A DNA stretch of 64,000 bases from NCBI GenBank assembly GCA_958496175.1, contig OY292280.1:14880001-14944000 (forward strand). The letters run 5' to 3'. Within the stretch, counting starts at the first letter, position 1. Every line of letters starts with the position of its first letter. A program made the translations under genes and the position numbers. This document shows, in pieces, positions 35,201 to 45,860 of this stretch. Below the pieces are notes generated by a model. It was given only the letters and a program-made list of their open reading frames with translations, searched no databases and had not been told where the DNA came from. This stretch comes from Sisyra terminalis. Taxonomy: Eukaryota > Arthropoda > Insecta > Neuroptera > Sisyridae.

Positions 35201-37765
35201 ACGTTTTTCGATCGCTGATCATTCGCTAAGCTCCTCACTGCACCTATGTGTTTCAAACCAATTTTGAGCGAAATTAAAAAAAGAAAGAAACTCCAGATGA
35301 GGTCCATACCAGTCCTTAGGTATATCGAGGAATCTAATGGCCTTATTTTGGTAAATTTGTAGTCAGGGATCCCAAAAGCCTCCAGATAAGTGATTTAAAC
35401 TAATATCAAAAAAAAATCAACATAAGTTTTGCATGATGAACTCCTAGGTGGGTTGAGGATCTTTATGAACCCGTAGTCAGCGATCTCAAAACTTCCAGAT
35501 AACAAAATCTGACTCGTTTTGTGCATTTTTCAGCAGTATTGAAGATTTCATTTTTTCGGTAAAAAAGAGTAACCCTTTTTAGGAACCAAATGCAAAAAGG
35601 CGCATTTTTAATTTTATCCACTATTTTAGCCAATTGGCTCGGCTACCAACAAATATTTTTACAAAAAAAGAAAAAAAAAAGAAACTTACTCCTGCATAAT
35701 ATGAAGGCATGGTGCGCATATAGTTTCTGAATTGCGATGTCCACTCGGACGTTTGTTTTTGTCGATGAACTTTGAAAAGCTCTTCCAAAAGCGGTAATAA
35801 AACCGGATAGTTATATGGCATCACAAAAAGATTCACACAAGTTAAATTTGTGCTAGCTTTAAGATAGCCAAACGGATGTCCGACTTCAGAATTTTTATAA
35901 CTATTTGGAACAAAAACTTGCCAACATATAGTTGGTTGTTTCCGGGCTAAAATATATTGCGTTAATGGACTGGGTTCTAATTCATACTTATCAAACGGCA
36001 AATTTTCTATAACCATCGGATCGTGGTTAGTGCAAGTAAATTTAACATTTGGATGAGCTGAACGAGGCGGCTAAAAAAATACCAATTTAGTTTGGCTTCT
36101 AATGAATATTGATCTTGTTATTACTAAAACTGAAATGTTAACATCCGGCCAGAAAGATTCAGGAATTGGCCAGAATCCAACTGCATAACCTTTTTGGGCT
36201 GATCGTGGCACATAAATCATTTTCCGACAAGAATGCCAAGAAGTATTTTGATTTACTCCATTATTATTGAAGGAATTCCACATTGGATTTGCTATTCTTA
36301 ATGTCTTTCCTTCGACTTCATTTTCCGTGTCAACGTCTTCAGAAAAGCCAGATTCACCAAGAGCAGTTGGTGGTACTTCATCTAAAGTACGATTTTCAAC
36401 TATAATGGGATCGGGACCGATTTTTTCGAAACTTATAACAACCCCGCTTTGAACCTTTTGAACTAAACTGTCGATACACTGCATCATCATACGGTGAGAC
36501 GTAATGCAGTAGGAACGACCTCCAGTTACTTCGCACATGGCGTCTATAGGTGAATCATCACTAGGAACCATGCCTATATCTCGTTCATTTGCTGGTGTTC
36601 CCGACAGTCGAAGAACCAGTGCAAACAATCTCTGATCCCAACGAAATGGTTCAGAAGTCAATTCTGATCCAGGAATTGGAGCATGCATTGGCAAATTAAA
36701 CTATAGCGAAAAAAACAACAAATAACTAATAATTGACATTACTGCATAGTCTAAGAACAACTTACATCTTTCACAACTCCTGTAGATGAAGATAATTTCC
36801 CCCCGTCAGTAATTACTAGTATAACAGAAGGTTCCAGAAAAAAAGGACAACGTCCTTGCCCATAAGTGTCAATTCCTGTTTGCATTCTGTTCAAGTTCAG
36901 AACATCAAACGCATGTTTTAAGGCTCCTCCCATTGAAGTTAGACCAAGGCATTGTAAATTTTTTAATTCGTTCATAAAAGTAGACAAATTTTCTTTCCAA
37001 CCTGCCTAAAAAAATTATTAACTAACTAATAAAATTGAACAGAGGTTCAAAATTAACGAGCAATTTTACAGCTCCTATCCGGATTTTTCACAAAACGTAG
37101 AAAAACTTCTAAACTAACATTCGAATTTTCCCTGATTTTGTTTATAAAAACATCCCAACTTTCTTTCAACTACATCAATATCTAGCGACGTTGTGTTTTC
37201 TGTTTTGTTTTAGTTTAATTCGCGATTTTTTTGATGAATCAAGTATAATATCGTATAAATTTCTCATTTCTTGCTAAATTATCGTTATGACCCGATTTAT
37301 TCGCCAATTAAATTAAAAACAAAGTAGAAAATGCAACGTTACCAGAGATTGTTGACTTGAGCAGAAATATTAACAATTACAATTAAATGAGATCAGCTTC
37401 GAATAGAAAAGTTTTCAAAGTCTAACATTTTGGCACTGGTTTTACGTAAAATTTTATGGTAAACTTAAATTTTGTTCGAAATTTAAGAAGAAGACGGCGA
37501 CGTTTTTGTAACTTACTTTTATGTTATTTGGTAGTTCTTCAAAAGTTAACAGCATATATCGATCCCCACGACTTTCTGGAGATCTTTGGCGTACCTATAA
37601 CGATAAGAAGTTAGTGTAACTGATAATTTATGACAGAAAAACAAATACTTTAACAAAAGTTTCTACTGCATTTTTGGCAACATCTAGAATGGACGGTCGG
37701 CCTCCTAAATAAGCGCGTTGATACATCGACGCTGATGTATCCACCAAAAAGACAATAATTGTCAT
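32264..37765 (-). CDS. IntS6: Integrator complex subunit 6 (IntS6/DDX26)
   Basis: Eight coding exons: 37649-37765, 37517-37594, 36766-37005, 36125-36700, 35690-36070, 34103-34973, 32502-32993 and 32264-32442; 2934 bases = 977 aa, all joins in phase. The N-terminus is a von Willebrand A domain with the metal-site motif DTSAS, then SRGDRYMLLTFEELP, AGWKENLSTFMNELKNL and ITDGGKLSS. The middle has CEVTGGRSYCITS, FDKYELEPSPLTQYIL, LGHPFGYLKAST-like GHPFGYLKASTNLTCVNLFV, and MGNYQEYLKRMPPPLRE. The C-terminus keeps the INTS6/SAGE1/DDX26B tail: FQDIRKPGK/NYNDLLSHFTLLKGD then KEALRFKREKL. These match human INTS6 strongly. The nuclear Integrator cleaves snRNA 3' ends and attenuates paused genes; IntS6 helps recruit PP2A. 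Length is near the vertebrate protein (887) and shorter than the fly one. The acidic linker before the C-tail is poorly conserved. Confidence 0.97.
33265..33534 (+). pseudogene. Coding-like relic inside an IntS6 intron
   Basis: A plus-strand frame reads GPPGHKLGNIYKDPIDCLLR then FISEADS, an in-frame TGA (33364-33366), and FTKAKDAFERNSSSRTQLSE through HSFHSQINYFLPLNDAHDSF to TAG (33532-33534). Base composition is clearly less AT-rich than the surroundings. One stop in 89 codons suggests a pseudogene fragment (TGG to TGA is the simplest change). It lies antisense in the IntS6 intron between exons 32502-32993 and 34103-34973. The source family is not recognised. Confidence 0.35.
37175..37370. 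repeat. MITE family M3, copy in IntS6
   Basis: The left end (GACGTTGTGTTTTCTGTTTT, TTTAATTCGCGA) is the reverse complement of the right end (AAAGTAGAAAATGCAACGTT, TTCGCCAATTAAATT). It sits in the intron between the second and third coding exons. Relatives are at 54091-54321 and partially at 25613-25760. Confidence 0.65.
37371..37516. other. Remainder of IntS6 intron
   Basis: Short intronic spacer between the MITE and coding exon 2; nothing further is seen. Confidence 0.4.
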
Positions 37766-38887
37766 TTTGATAATCTTTTATAACCGAATTGAATCTATAC
37801 TTTCTTAGTTTTCCATGACACCAACAATCCGTGATTCGCATGGGAAACTAATTTTTATTGAATTTATCAAACAATTGATATATACTTAAAATTTTGCGTT
37901 ATACACTAGAGAGATCTGCAATAAAAAATTCCTAAATTAATTTTAACAAATCATTCATTTTTAATAATAGGCCTAGGAAAACATACCTATGTATTGTATA
38001 TACGGGAATGTATATGTGACGTTAAGTATATCATATGTATATAACCTTAAATTTACCTGATTTTTCTGATTTGTAACTCGAAGAATTAAGATTTATTCCA
38101 AAATTCAACTATTTACTGAATGATACGATTGTTTTTTTAATAATTGAATGAAATATTTAGATGAAATGCTAAGAAAAACATTCATAGATGTTCTCACTGT
38201 CCCATCATCACAATTAATGCTGCTCAGATACTTATTACATACTATATATGCTATATAAATATACGATAAATATATTCATAATCTTCTCATCTTTCTTTGA
38301 ATATTTACAAAGTTTACAACTTAGTCCTATTACATTATTATTAATAATTATTCAAATTTTATTTCTATAAGTATATTTCCAATGAAAGTCTTCGGTAAAA
38401 TATTCATAAATGATTTTTTTTTTCTTAAATACTTACTATACTTAATATCCTTAGGATTTATGTTTCATATACGTATAAGACATTCATATTATCAGCCTTA
38501 TCAACTCAACCTACTATAGAAAATTTAACTGGCTATATTCGCGTGATGCAAAAGAAAACCTGGAAAACCCATTCAAAGTTTTTAATTTATTTAAAATACG
38601 GCCATTTTCTGAAAGGATTAACACAAATTTGTATTCGTCAAAAAAAATCTTAAATTTTTGGAAAAAGTATACAAACTTATAAACCGGAGTCTTCCGGGTT
38701 CAAATATGTGAAATGCTCCTGTTCTTAAATTTAATTTTTCTTCGCATTTAATGATTAGCTGGAAATAAAAATAAGGCTCACGATTTTTCACTCGATTACC
38801 CCTTTTTAGTTTTAATCATTGCCTCTTAAATATGACCTAAAAGGTATGGACTTTCTCTGGAATAGATTCAAGATCTTAATTTAGTGG
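37766..38887. other. IntS6 upstream / FBXW9 downstream spacer
   Basis: The IntS6 promoter should lie just right of 37765. No TATA box or clear initiator was identified, and no other gene is seen. Confidence 0.4.
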
Positions 38888-39318
38888 CGGGGCTGTGAAG
38901 TCGAAAAAAAAACGGCTCCGACGGCCGACTTTGATTCCTATATTTACCAACAACACTCCGACTCCAACTCCTCGACTCCGACTCAAAAAAGCTCAATTTT
39001 ATCAGGTTGTTTTCAACCTTTCCATATAACCATTTTCTTCATGTTATAGGGATAAAAATAAAACAAGATCAAACTTGAAACGACATGAGATAGAAGGGGA
39101 CAACCGACAAACTCATCCTCGTAGACTTTATGCATTCAATGGATCTTGGTAATTCACCATATCGGCGCAACTTGCGCCGGCAAGTTTATTTTTGTGCATA
39201 ATACACATTCATTATAAGTTATAAAAATTTAAACGAAAAAGTAGTCGGAATCGCTCGTTTTTTACGACTCCTACTCTGAATCCGGCCTAAACACCGCGAC
39301 TCCGACTGTACAGCCCTG
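38888..39318. mobile_element. Non-autonomous hAT-like DNA transposon
   Basis: 431 bases. The right end reads CAGGGCTGTACAGTCGGAGT in reverse and the left end CGGGGCTGTGAAGTCG: imperfect inverted ends starting with the CAGGG-type motif typical of hAT elements. Flanks TTTAGTGG (38880-38887) and TTCAGTGG (39319-39326) form an 8-bp target duplication with one mismatch, the hAT length. The interior is rich in CTCCGACTCC-type motifs. No transposase is encoded. Confidence 0.85.
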
Positions 39319-39326
39319 TTCAGTGG

Positions 39327-40146
39327 TGTTAAAAGTTTTTTTTTTCAACTCTTTTTTACCCCAAAAATTCTTTAGGCGTCCAAACTTATGGTTTTCTTGT
39401 AGAGTTTAACTTCCAGATTTTTTCGATAACTGTGAAAGTTTAAAAAATTGTTTCATTTTTTGAACTTTTTTCCATTCAGCATCACTTAATAACTTAACTT
39501 TTGACAGAATAACCAGAATAATCCTTAATAGACTAAACTCATATCCATTTTATTAATAGAAACTATTATATCAAGTGTATTTTTTTTTTGTTTTTATTTA
39601 TTAATATACAAAACAATCGGAAACCTTACAAAAATAACGATTACAACTATTTCATCGTATAAACTTTCAAATCCTCGTTTTTTGTCGATCGTAACTAGTA
39701 TTATTATATAGAATAAAAACTGTAGACAGTTTTTTGTAAACTTTATCGGGGAAGTAAAAACAATGCGTTAAAAAACGAAAATGAAACATGAACTTCATAT
39801 AAGTAAAAAAATTATAGTAGCACCATTATTACTTACATTAAAAAAGCAACTAATTAATTATTTCGAGTCGAAAATCAGTCGAGACTCAAAAATGAAATAT
39901 TAAAAGCCTTTTTCATATTTTTGGTGTTAATCGAATAGAATAAATATATATATAATAGAAACAATACTAGAACAAATATACATTTTTTTTAATAAATCAC
40001 ATTTTTAGCGTTTAATTCTAGTAGGGTTCCTTTCAATTTAAAGTCTATGCTTTCATGTATCCATAATAAGTAATTGTCTTTTTAGCATTTGTTATGAAAT
40101 ATACTGATCTGATTTCTGTTTATTTTTGTGTATTATTTTTAAACCT
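39327..40146. other. Intergenic, nothing recognised
   Basis: AT-rich with no supported feature. Confidence 0.4.
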
Positions 40147-40330
40147 GTAGCTACCCGTGAAATATTCACAGCCAATACTGACACAACGGACAAAAATTGT
40201 CAATTAAATGAAATTACAATGACAGTTGAAACAAATTAGTTGAGATTATTATATTTGGTTTTCACTCACACGTATGTGTTTAAATATATTCTTTGTTCTC
40301 TGCCTTTACTGACATACATACGTTTGCCTA
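40147..40330 (+). repeat. Interspersed repeat R5, copy 2
   Basis: Shares CTACCCGTGAAATATTCACA, CTGACACAA, TGACAGTTGAAAC and TTTTCACTCACACGTATGTG with the copies at 30419 and (reversed) 49165. Confidence 0.65.
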
Positions 40331-41184
40331 TTATTGTTTTTAGATTCATAAAAATTTAGAATTATATTATATTTAGACTTAATAGTTGAATGACAAAACA
40401 GAACTTGATAGAACAGAGTATTTAAATACTTCAGCAATTGTTTACTTCAAAGCTGAAGTTTTTGCTAGTTACGATACGTAAAGGTGACATCAGGTAGGAT
40501 TACTTGCGTTACCTCGTAAAAATTGTGCTACGTATTAGAACTCATTCCTCTTTCACGGGATACACATCTGGAATGCTTTGCTAGCGGAGCGACAGTAGAC
40601 AGTTTTCAGGAGTTCCATGTTGCTGCTTTTAATTATTTCTTGGGACATGAAACTTGATCCAACTCATGAATGCCATACACCATAAATGTCGCTACATTTT
40701 GTTCTTTATGGCATTGCATATACAAAAATCTGTGTAAACTTCTAAATGTAAAATTAAAAGTGATTACACACTTTTGAAAATCTTTTCATTGATGATCCTG
40801 AGGGAGCTATAACTCCAGGATTAAATAAACTTACCATACTTCTTGGTATAGTATTCAAATTAAATATTTCAATGAAACTTCAAATTCTGTAGCGTAATAT
40901 TGATTAGCGAACAATAACATTTAGTATCCAATTCTGAAATGTTCTGTTCTATCAGGTTTTGTTTTATCTAGTCACAGATTGGTAATATTTTTTTAATATT
41001 ATTAATTCAATTTTATTTTTTAAGTCGAAAAGTATGGAAACCCTTATTAAGAAGAATAATTTTTAAATGAATTGATTTAAATTAGAAATTAGTAGGATGT
41101 TTGAAATTTTTAAAATTATCAGTAACTTAACTAAAATTAATCTGTTATAACTTAAAAAACAGATAATTAATACTTGAGACTTCA
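40331..41184. other. Spacer downstream of FBXW9
   Basis: Probably contains the FBXW9 3' UTR if the overlapping AATAAA is not used. No other feature. Confidence 0.35.
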
Positions 41185-41190
41185 TTTATT
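41185..41190 (-). terminator. FBXW9 poly(A) signal overlapping the stop
   Basis: The terminal GAA-TAA-A forms AATAAA on the minus strand. It is canonical but close to the coding end, so a distal signal is possible. Confidence 0.35.
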
Positions 41191-43707
41191 CGACTGGTTC
41201 TTGGTAGTTCCAAAATTGAACTGATCCTTCAGATCCTCCGGCAGCCAAAACACCATTGCTGTAATCAAGCTAAAAAAATTGTTTTAAATTTGAAGTTATT
41301 AAAAAAAAATAATAATTACAGAGACAACCGATTGAAAATCTGGTTTGATTGAAGCCACAGATGGCATTGATTCCTGCGGAAGTCGTATTTCAATTGAACC
41401 ATCAACACTGGAAACAATAACTACACCTTTTTCTGCAACAATTCCCGTAATATGTTGTTTGGCTAAAGTATAAGACTCTGCCACTGTAAACTCAGTGCAA
41501 TTTGGATCAATAACACAGAATTGGCCGCGTGTACCTCCAACATAAATTACTTCAGGCGTACAACAAATTTTTCGCGCAGCTTCCGTATGTGGAAGCTAAA
41601 AGAATACCTGTTATGTTACAAATTTATTTATTTATTTACACATCGCAAACCTACCGAAATTCGTTTAATTTTCTTGAGATTTCTTAGATCGTAAACACCT
41701 ACAGTGCGATCTTCACATACTGAATACAAATAATATCCCATTACTTTCAAATCGAGTACAGCTCGAATATGAATCCTCACATCAATTGGAGTTTGATACA
41801 TCGCTCGAGTATCATACAATTTTATTGACTCTGACCACAAACCAGCAGCAAGCATATGTTCGTAAATAGCTAAACTAATCACTGGATTCTGGCAGCTACA
41901 AATAAAAAGGAAAGACAATATTAGACTTTCAAAAACGTGATTAACGCATTATAGTAACATTTAATTATATTTAATAAATAAAAAAAAAAATATTCAGGAT
42001 CAATATTAAAATTACTCAAACTCTGGTTTGTACCCATTGCTGTATGTCAATAACTGGATGCAGTAGCAGAAACGGGAGCATATCTATCAGAAACGGAGCC
42101 TAACTCAAAAAGGTTGTGCCTTTTCTGTTATAAATACACAGTAACCATATATTAAATAACACAACTATAGACTTTATAATATGTTCTCTTAATTTTAGAG
42201 CAAACACTGACTAGTAACACTAAATAAAATTGAATATATCAGTTTTACCGTGTTTCTGATACTGCAATTAAATTTGAATCAGTCACTTCCCAACGCTTAA
42301 TGGTATTATCCCAAGATCCACTATAAATGCTTTTATCTTGAGAAATAATACTCCATATCCATCCCTTGTGTGTACCAGAAAGACGTACTACTTGCGCTTC
42401 CTTTGCGCTAGAAACATCCAGAGCTATAGCTTTCTCAACATCAGTTAAGTAAATCGTTCGATCCCGTGACCCTGTTACAAGGAAACGAGAATTCTGGAAT
42501 TGGAAATACACATTTTAGTTGATATGAAAGTTTTTAAACGACTCAAACCATGGTAAGTAAATCATCTCCTCTTGTTTCCACTTGATCGTAAAATTTAATA
42601 ATTTCATTATTTGTTATTGTTTTCTCATTTAAACTGTTTTTCAATTTTGTTAATGGTTCTGGAAATTATTACATAAATCCTTGAAAACACATTGCAGAAG
42701 ATCTCCTAAATAGTTTGTAGAAGAAATATTTTAAAAGATCAATATACCTGTTGTCTCCAAATCATTTAGGTTTTGATTGATCTAAAAATGATTGCTCCAG
42801 AAAAGGGATAGCGGATGACTTGTGGGTCTTTAAAATTATCTGGAAAGGATTGGTTTTTGAGAAAAAGCAGCCTCAATGACAGTCCATTAGTTGGTAAAGT
42901 CAGTTGAAGTAAAAGTATCTATAAATATATACACTCTAGATCTGCATTAAAATCAAAATAATTATTATCAATACTGTACATTAAAGAGTAATGAAATAAT
43001 AGCAGTTGAAATATAGTATAGATTCCATCCTGTATAATGACACTTTATTTATTGATACCAGGTTATAAATAAGACTGCTAATATGTTCCCAAAAATATGA
43101 TTGTATGTTATATACATTTAGAGTATAACTAGACTAGACTAGATCAAATGGAAAACGAGAGATGCATTTGCTATGATTTGATCCAATTAAGGGATTTACA
43201 TCGAATAAATGAACCACATCAACAGATGCATAATGGATATTTTTCATGGAAAATGTGCGGAATTTTTTTTCAAAATTGGTCCACAAATCTACATTAACAT
43301 CTTGTTCGTAGCATAATGTATGCCAGTCAATTTCCTCGTGAGGAGGTACTAAAAAAAAGGTAGGTATCAATTACGTATAACTTTTTATTGCCATTTGTAT
43401 TTTGATTACCAAATTTGATCAGATGGTTGTCTTTGGTATGTGTCATGAAAAACTTTTCGTGCCAATAAAAAGGATCATCCAAAATACTTTTAAAACGTGT
43501 GCAAGTGTGATACAAGCCATTGTGTACTGTGCTCGAATCAGTATAAAAAAATATTTTCAATAAAACCTTCAAAAAAAAATGAATTGCTTACTCATCAGAT
43601 GTTCGAAATGGGTTTGCAATATTTACCTCTGTTGGAAGATCGGCGAAATTAATCTGATCGGATTTATGTTTCGACGGTTTTTTTTGTGATTCCAATTCTG
43701 AGTTCAT
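41186..43707 (-). CDS. Fbxw9: F-box/WD repeat protein 9
   Basis: Seven coding exons: 43627-43707, 43410-43566, 43200-43348, 42249-42493, 41655-41895, 41320-41595 and 41186-41269; 1233 bases = 410 aa, all in phase. An F-box spans about residues 20-62 (INFADLPTEVLLKIFFYTDS across the first intron, then FKSILDDPFYWHEKF). A short linker (PPHEEIDWHTLCYEQD) leads to WD40 repeats: HYASVDVVHLF/NSRFLVTGSRDRTIYLTDV, GWIWSIISQDKSIYSGSWDN, YSVCEDRTVGVYDLRNLKK, IYVGGTRGQFCVIDP and VLAAGGSEGSVQFWNY. The F-box binds Skp1 in an SCF ubiquitin ligase; the propeller should choose the substrate, which is not known from the sequence. The third exon could read on to a stop (FPFDLV), but the GAT/GTAAAT donor restores the WD repeat seen in vertebrate FBXW9. 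Start: first ATG before the F-box. Confidence 0.93.
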
Positions 43708-45232
43708 GGTTGCAAAATAATTTCACTTTGCAAGTGAAAATCACATTAACATATTTTAATTAATTGCACTTAATTAAACACACCATTGACAGCCACATCG
43801 AAATTTTCTGACAGACTCCTCATTTACTAACCGATCAACAAAATTAAATGACCATACAAGAACCACACTCCCGAAACAAAGATCCCCACTTTTATAGCAC
43901 CATTACATATCAATGCATTTACATTATATTTGACCATTTCTGTTTTTGCCTGTAAATATACTTCTTATCAACGCACATGAAAAATTCTTTTAAATTATGC
44001 ACTTGGACCGCAGATTTAAAATAGGTTATGAGCCCTATGAGCTTATAACGCTAATACCATAGTGAAATACCAACAAATGTTTTTATTTTTCATTAATTTA
44101 TGACAATTATACATTTAGCTAGTATCAACGCCTTCATTTACGTGACATACTCTGTCGTCTAAAATAAAATATGTCGGTGGTTATGACCAAATATTATTGT
44201 ATTTTTAAGATTTACTCTATGATATCACACACGATTATGTAGACAGGCAGCTAAACTAAATAGAAATACTGATTTATTTCCCTTTTAACGACGTCTAATT
44301 TCTAATGCTTCTATTTTTCATATACATTCACTGCCGCCTTTATCATATGAAACGTAAGATATAGCAACGATGTAGTCCCTTGTCTCGTAAAATTATTTTT
44401 CTAAATTTTTACGAAGGTAATGGTTGAAAATTTTGAAATAATTGTTTTTGTAAAAACGACCAGGTGACGACGCCAGTTGATATCTGATGGTAACTTCATG
44501 TGATGGTCATATTTATTAAATGCTTATTGTTTATTTCTTTTCTATCACGTCTCTATCGACATGTTGTTACAATTGTTCAAAAAACAGCCTCAAAAGCCTT
44601 AGTTTTTAAATCGTCTTTTTAATAGGAATATTTTAAGCCCTTTAGTGGGCCTTGCACAAGTAGATACGGTACTGTATTCAGCATGGATGCGGTGTTACAT
44701 TTTTTATTGATAGGTGACACAAAAGATGTTGTTCACATTTTTCATTAATTTCATATTTAATTTGATATATTTTATTAACAGTCCTTTAACAAATTTGGGC
44801 AGAAATACAATATGTAAATATAAACGAATTTGAATTGTACCTTATATGTATTTCATTGTCTATCCAGGTAATGTATTTAATTTTCACTAATTAATTAAAA
44901 ATAATCAAAATTTGATTTTTATTTCTTTTTTTTTTTGTAAAGACAGGACGAAAAACAATCGAAACAATATTCAGGTATTTTTTTCTGTTAGTTTAAGTTT
45001 TGGCGCGCTTGACAATTGAACAGAGCAAGTCTCGTAAAATAAAATGAAAAAATTGTAGATATTTCACTGAAGTTAATAAATGTTTTGATTAAAAAAGAAA
45101 GATATTGATTTTTAAAATAAATTAAAATAAATTTTGGTTAATTTTATCGATTTGTTTGTGTTTTTAAGGGAATTTTGTTACCGGGACGAGGGGTTGAGAT
45201 TAAAACTGAGGTACGAACTATAATTGTACGAA
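43708..45232. other. Divergent intergenic region, FBXW9 / 14-3-3 zeta
   Basis: Lies between the 5' ends of two divergently transcribed genes, so it should hold both promoters. No repeat or coding region is supported. Confidence 0.45.
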
Positions 45233-45332
45233 TCAGTCCGAAGCTTATTCATTGAGCAAAATCATTACGGTAGACATTGTGCGGTAGTTAGTTAGCCAAG
45301 TGCGAGAATTTTTCTAGTTTTTCGCGTTTAAG
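45233..45332 (+). promoter_or_regulatory. 14-3-3 zeta initiator and non-coding first exon
   Basis: TCAGTC (45233-45238) fits the insect initiator, with +1 at about 45235. The following GC-richer leader ends at CGTTTAAG/GTGAGA (donor after 45332), a strong splice site in the right orientation for the coding exons 4.3 kb downstream. No TATA box was seen. Inferred from signal sequences only. Confidence 0.45.
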
Positions 45333-45512
45333 GTGAGAAATTTTCCCATATTATTAGTAATTTGTGTTGTTGTGATTGATTGGCGATGCAGTTTATGCAA
45401 ATCAATGTAATTTGTTGCGATTTCATTGAAATATTGGCCTCGTAACTGCAACGTGGAGTTGGCTTTGGAATAGGAAATCGAGCGTTGCTCGCTGAGCTTT
45501 GCCAATGATAAT

Positions 45513-45860
45513 TCAATTCGATACGATTTTAGTGTTTTTGATTATCAGTGGATGTGATTTGATTGATTTGTGACAAAATTTCTCGACTTTTTCCACCTGA
45601 AAATCAACATTTGGCCGCACATATTCCATCGGAAAAATATCATTCAAGGTTAAATTATTTTTGGGTTGGGCCATCATAGCGCCGCCATTTTGAAATTTGC
45701 CGGTTTTCTGAGGCGTAGAAAATAGTGCTTTCGAACGATTACAATTTTCATTTAGATTTTTAAATCGAATTTCGTCAAAATTATATTTCACTTTGGTTTT
45801 GGTCACCTGAAGGGTTGTGGCGCCACACACACAGATACGTTTCATTGATTTTTTCCCCAT
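45513..45860 (-). CDS. Possible small ORF within 14-3-3 intron, unrecognised
   Basis: 115 codons, ATG to stop, basic (MGKKSMKRICVCGATTLQVT start; NLTLNDIFPMEYVRPNVDF near the end). Codon choice is mixed and less AT-biased than surrounding DNA, which is why it is listed. It has no recognisable domain, no obvious introns or poly(A) signal, and overlaps a promoter-like patch, so it may be chance. Confidence 0.2.
   Translation of the reverse strand: MGKKSMKRICVCGATTLQVTKTKVKYNFDEIRFKNLNENCNRSKALFSTPQKTGKFQNGGAMMAQPKNNLTLNDIFPMEYVRPNVDFQVEKVEKFCHKSIKSHPLIIKNTKIVSN

Noticed and set aside
43134..43199. FBXW9 reading through to the stop after FPFDLV
   Set aside because: A GAT/GTAAAT donor in phase joins directly to the next WD40 strand, matching vertebrate FBXW9, so the tail is intron.
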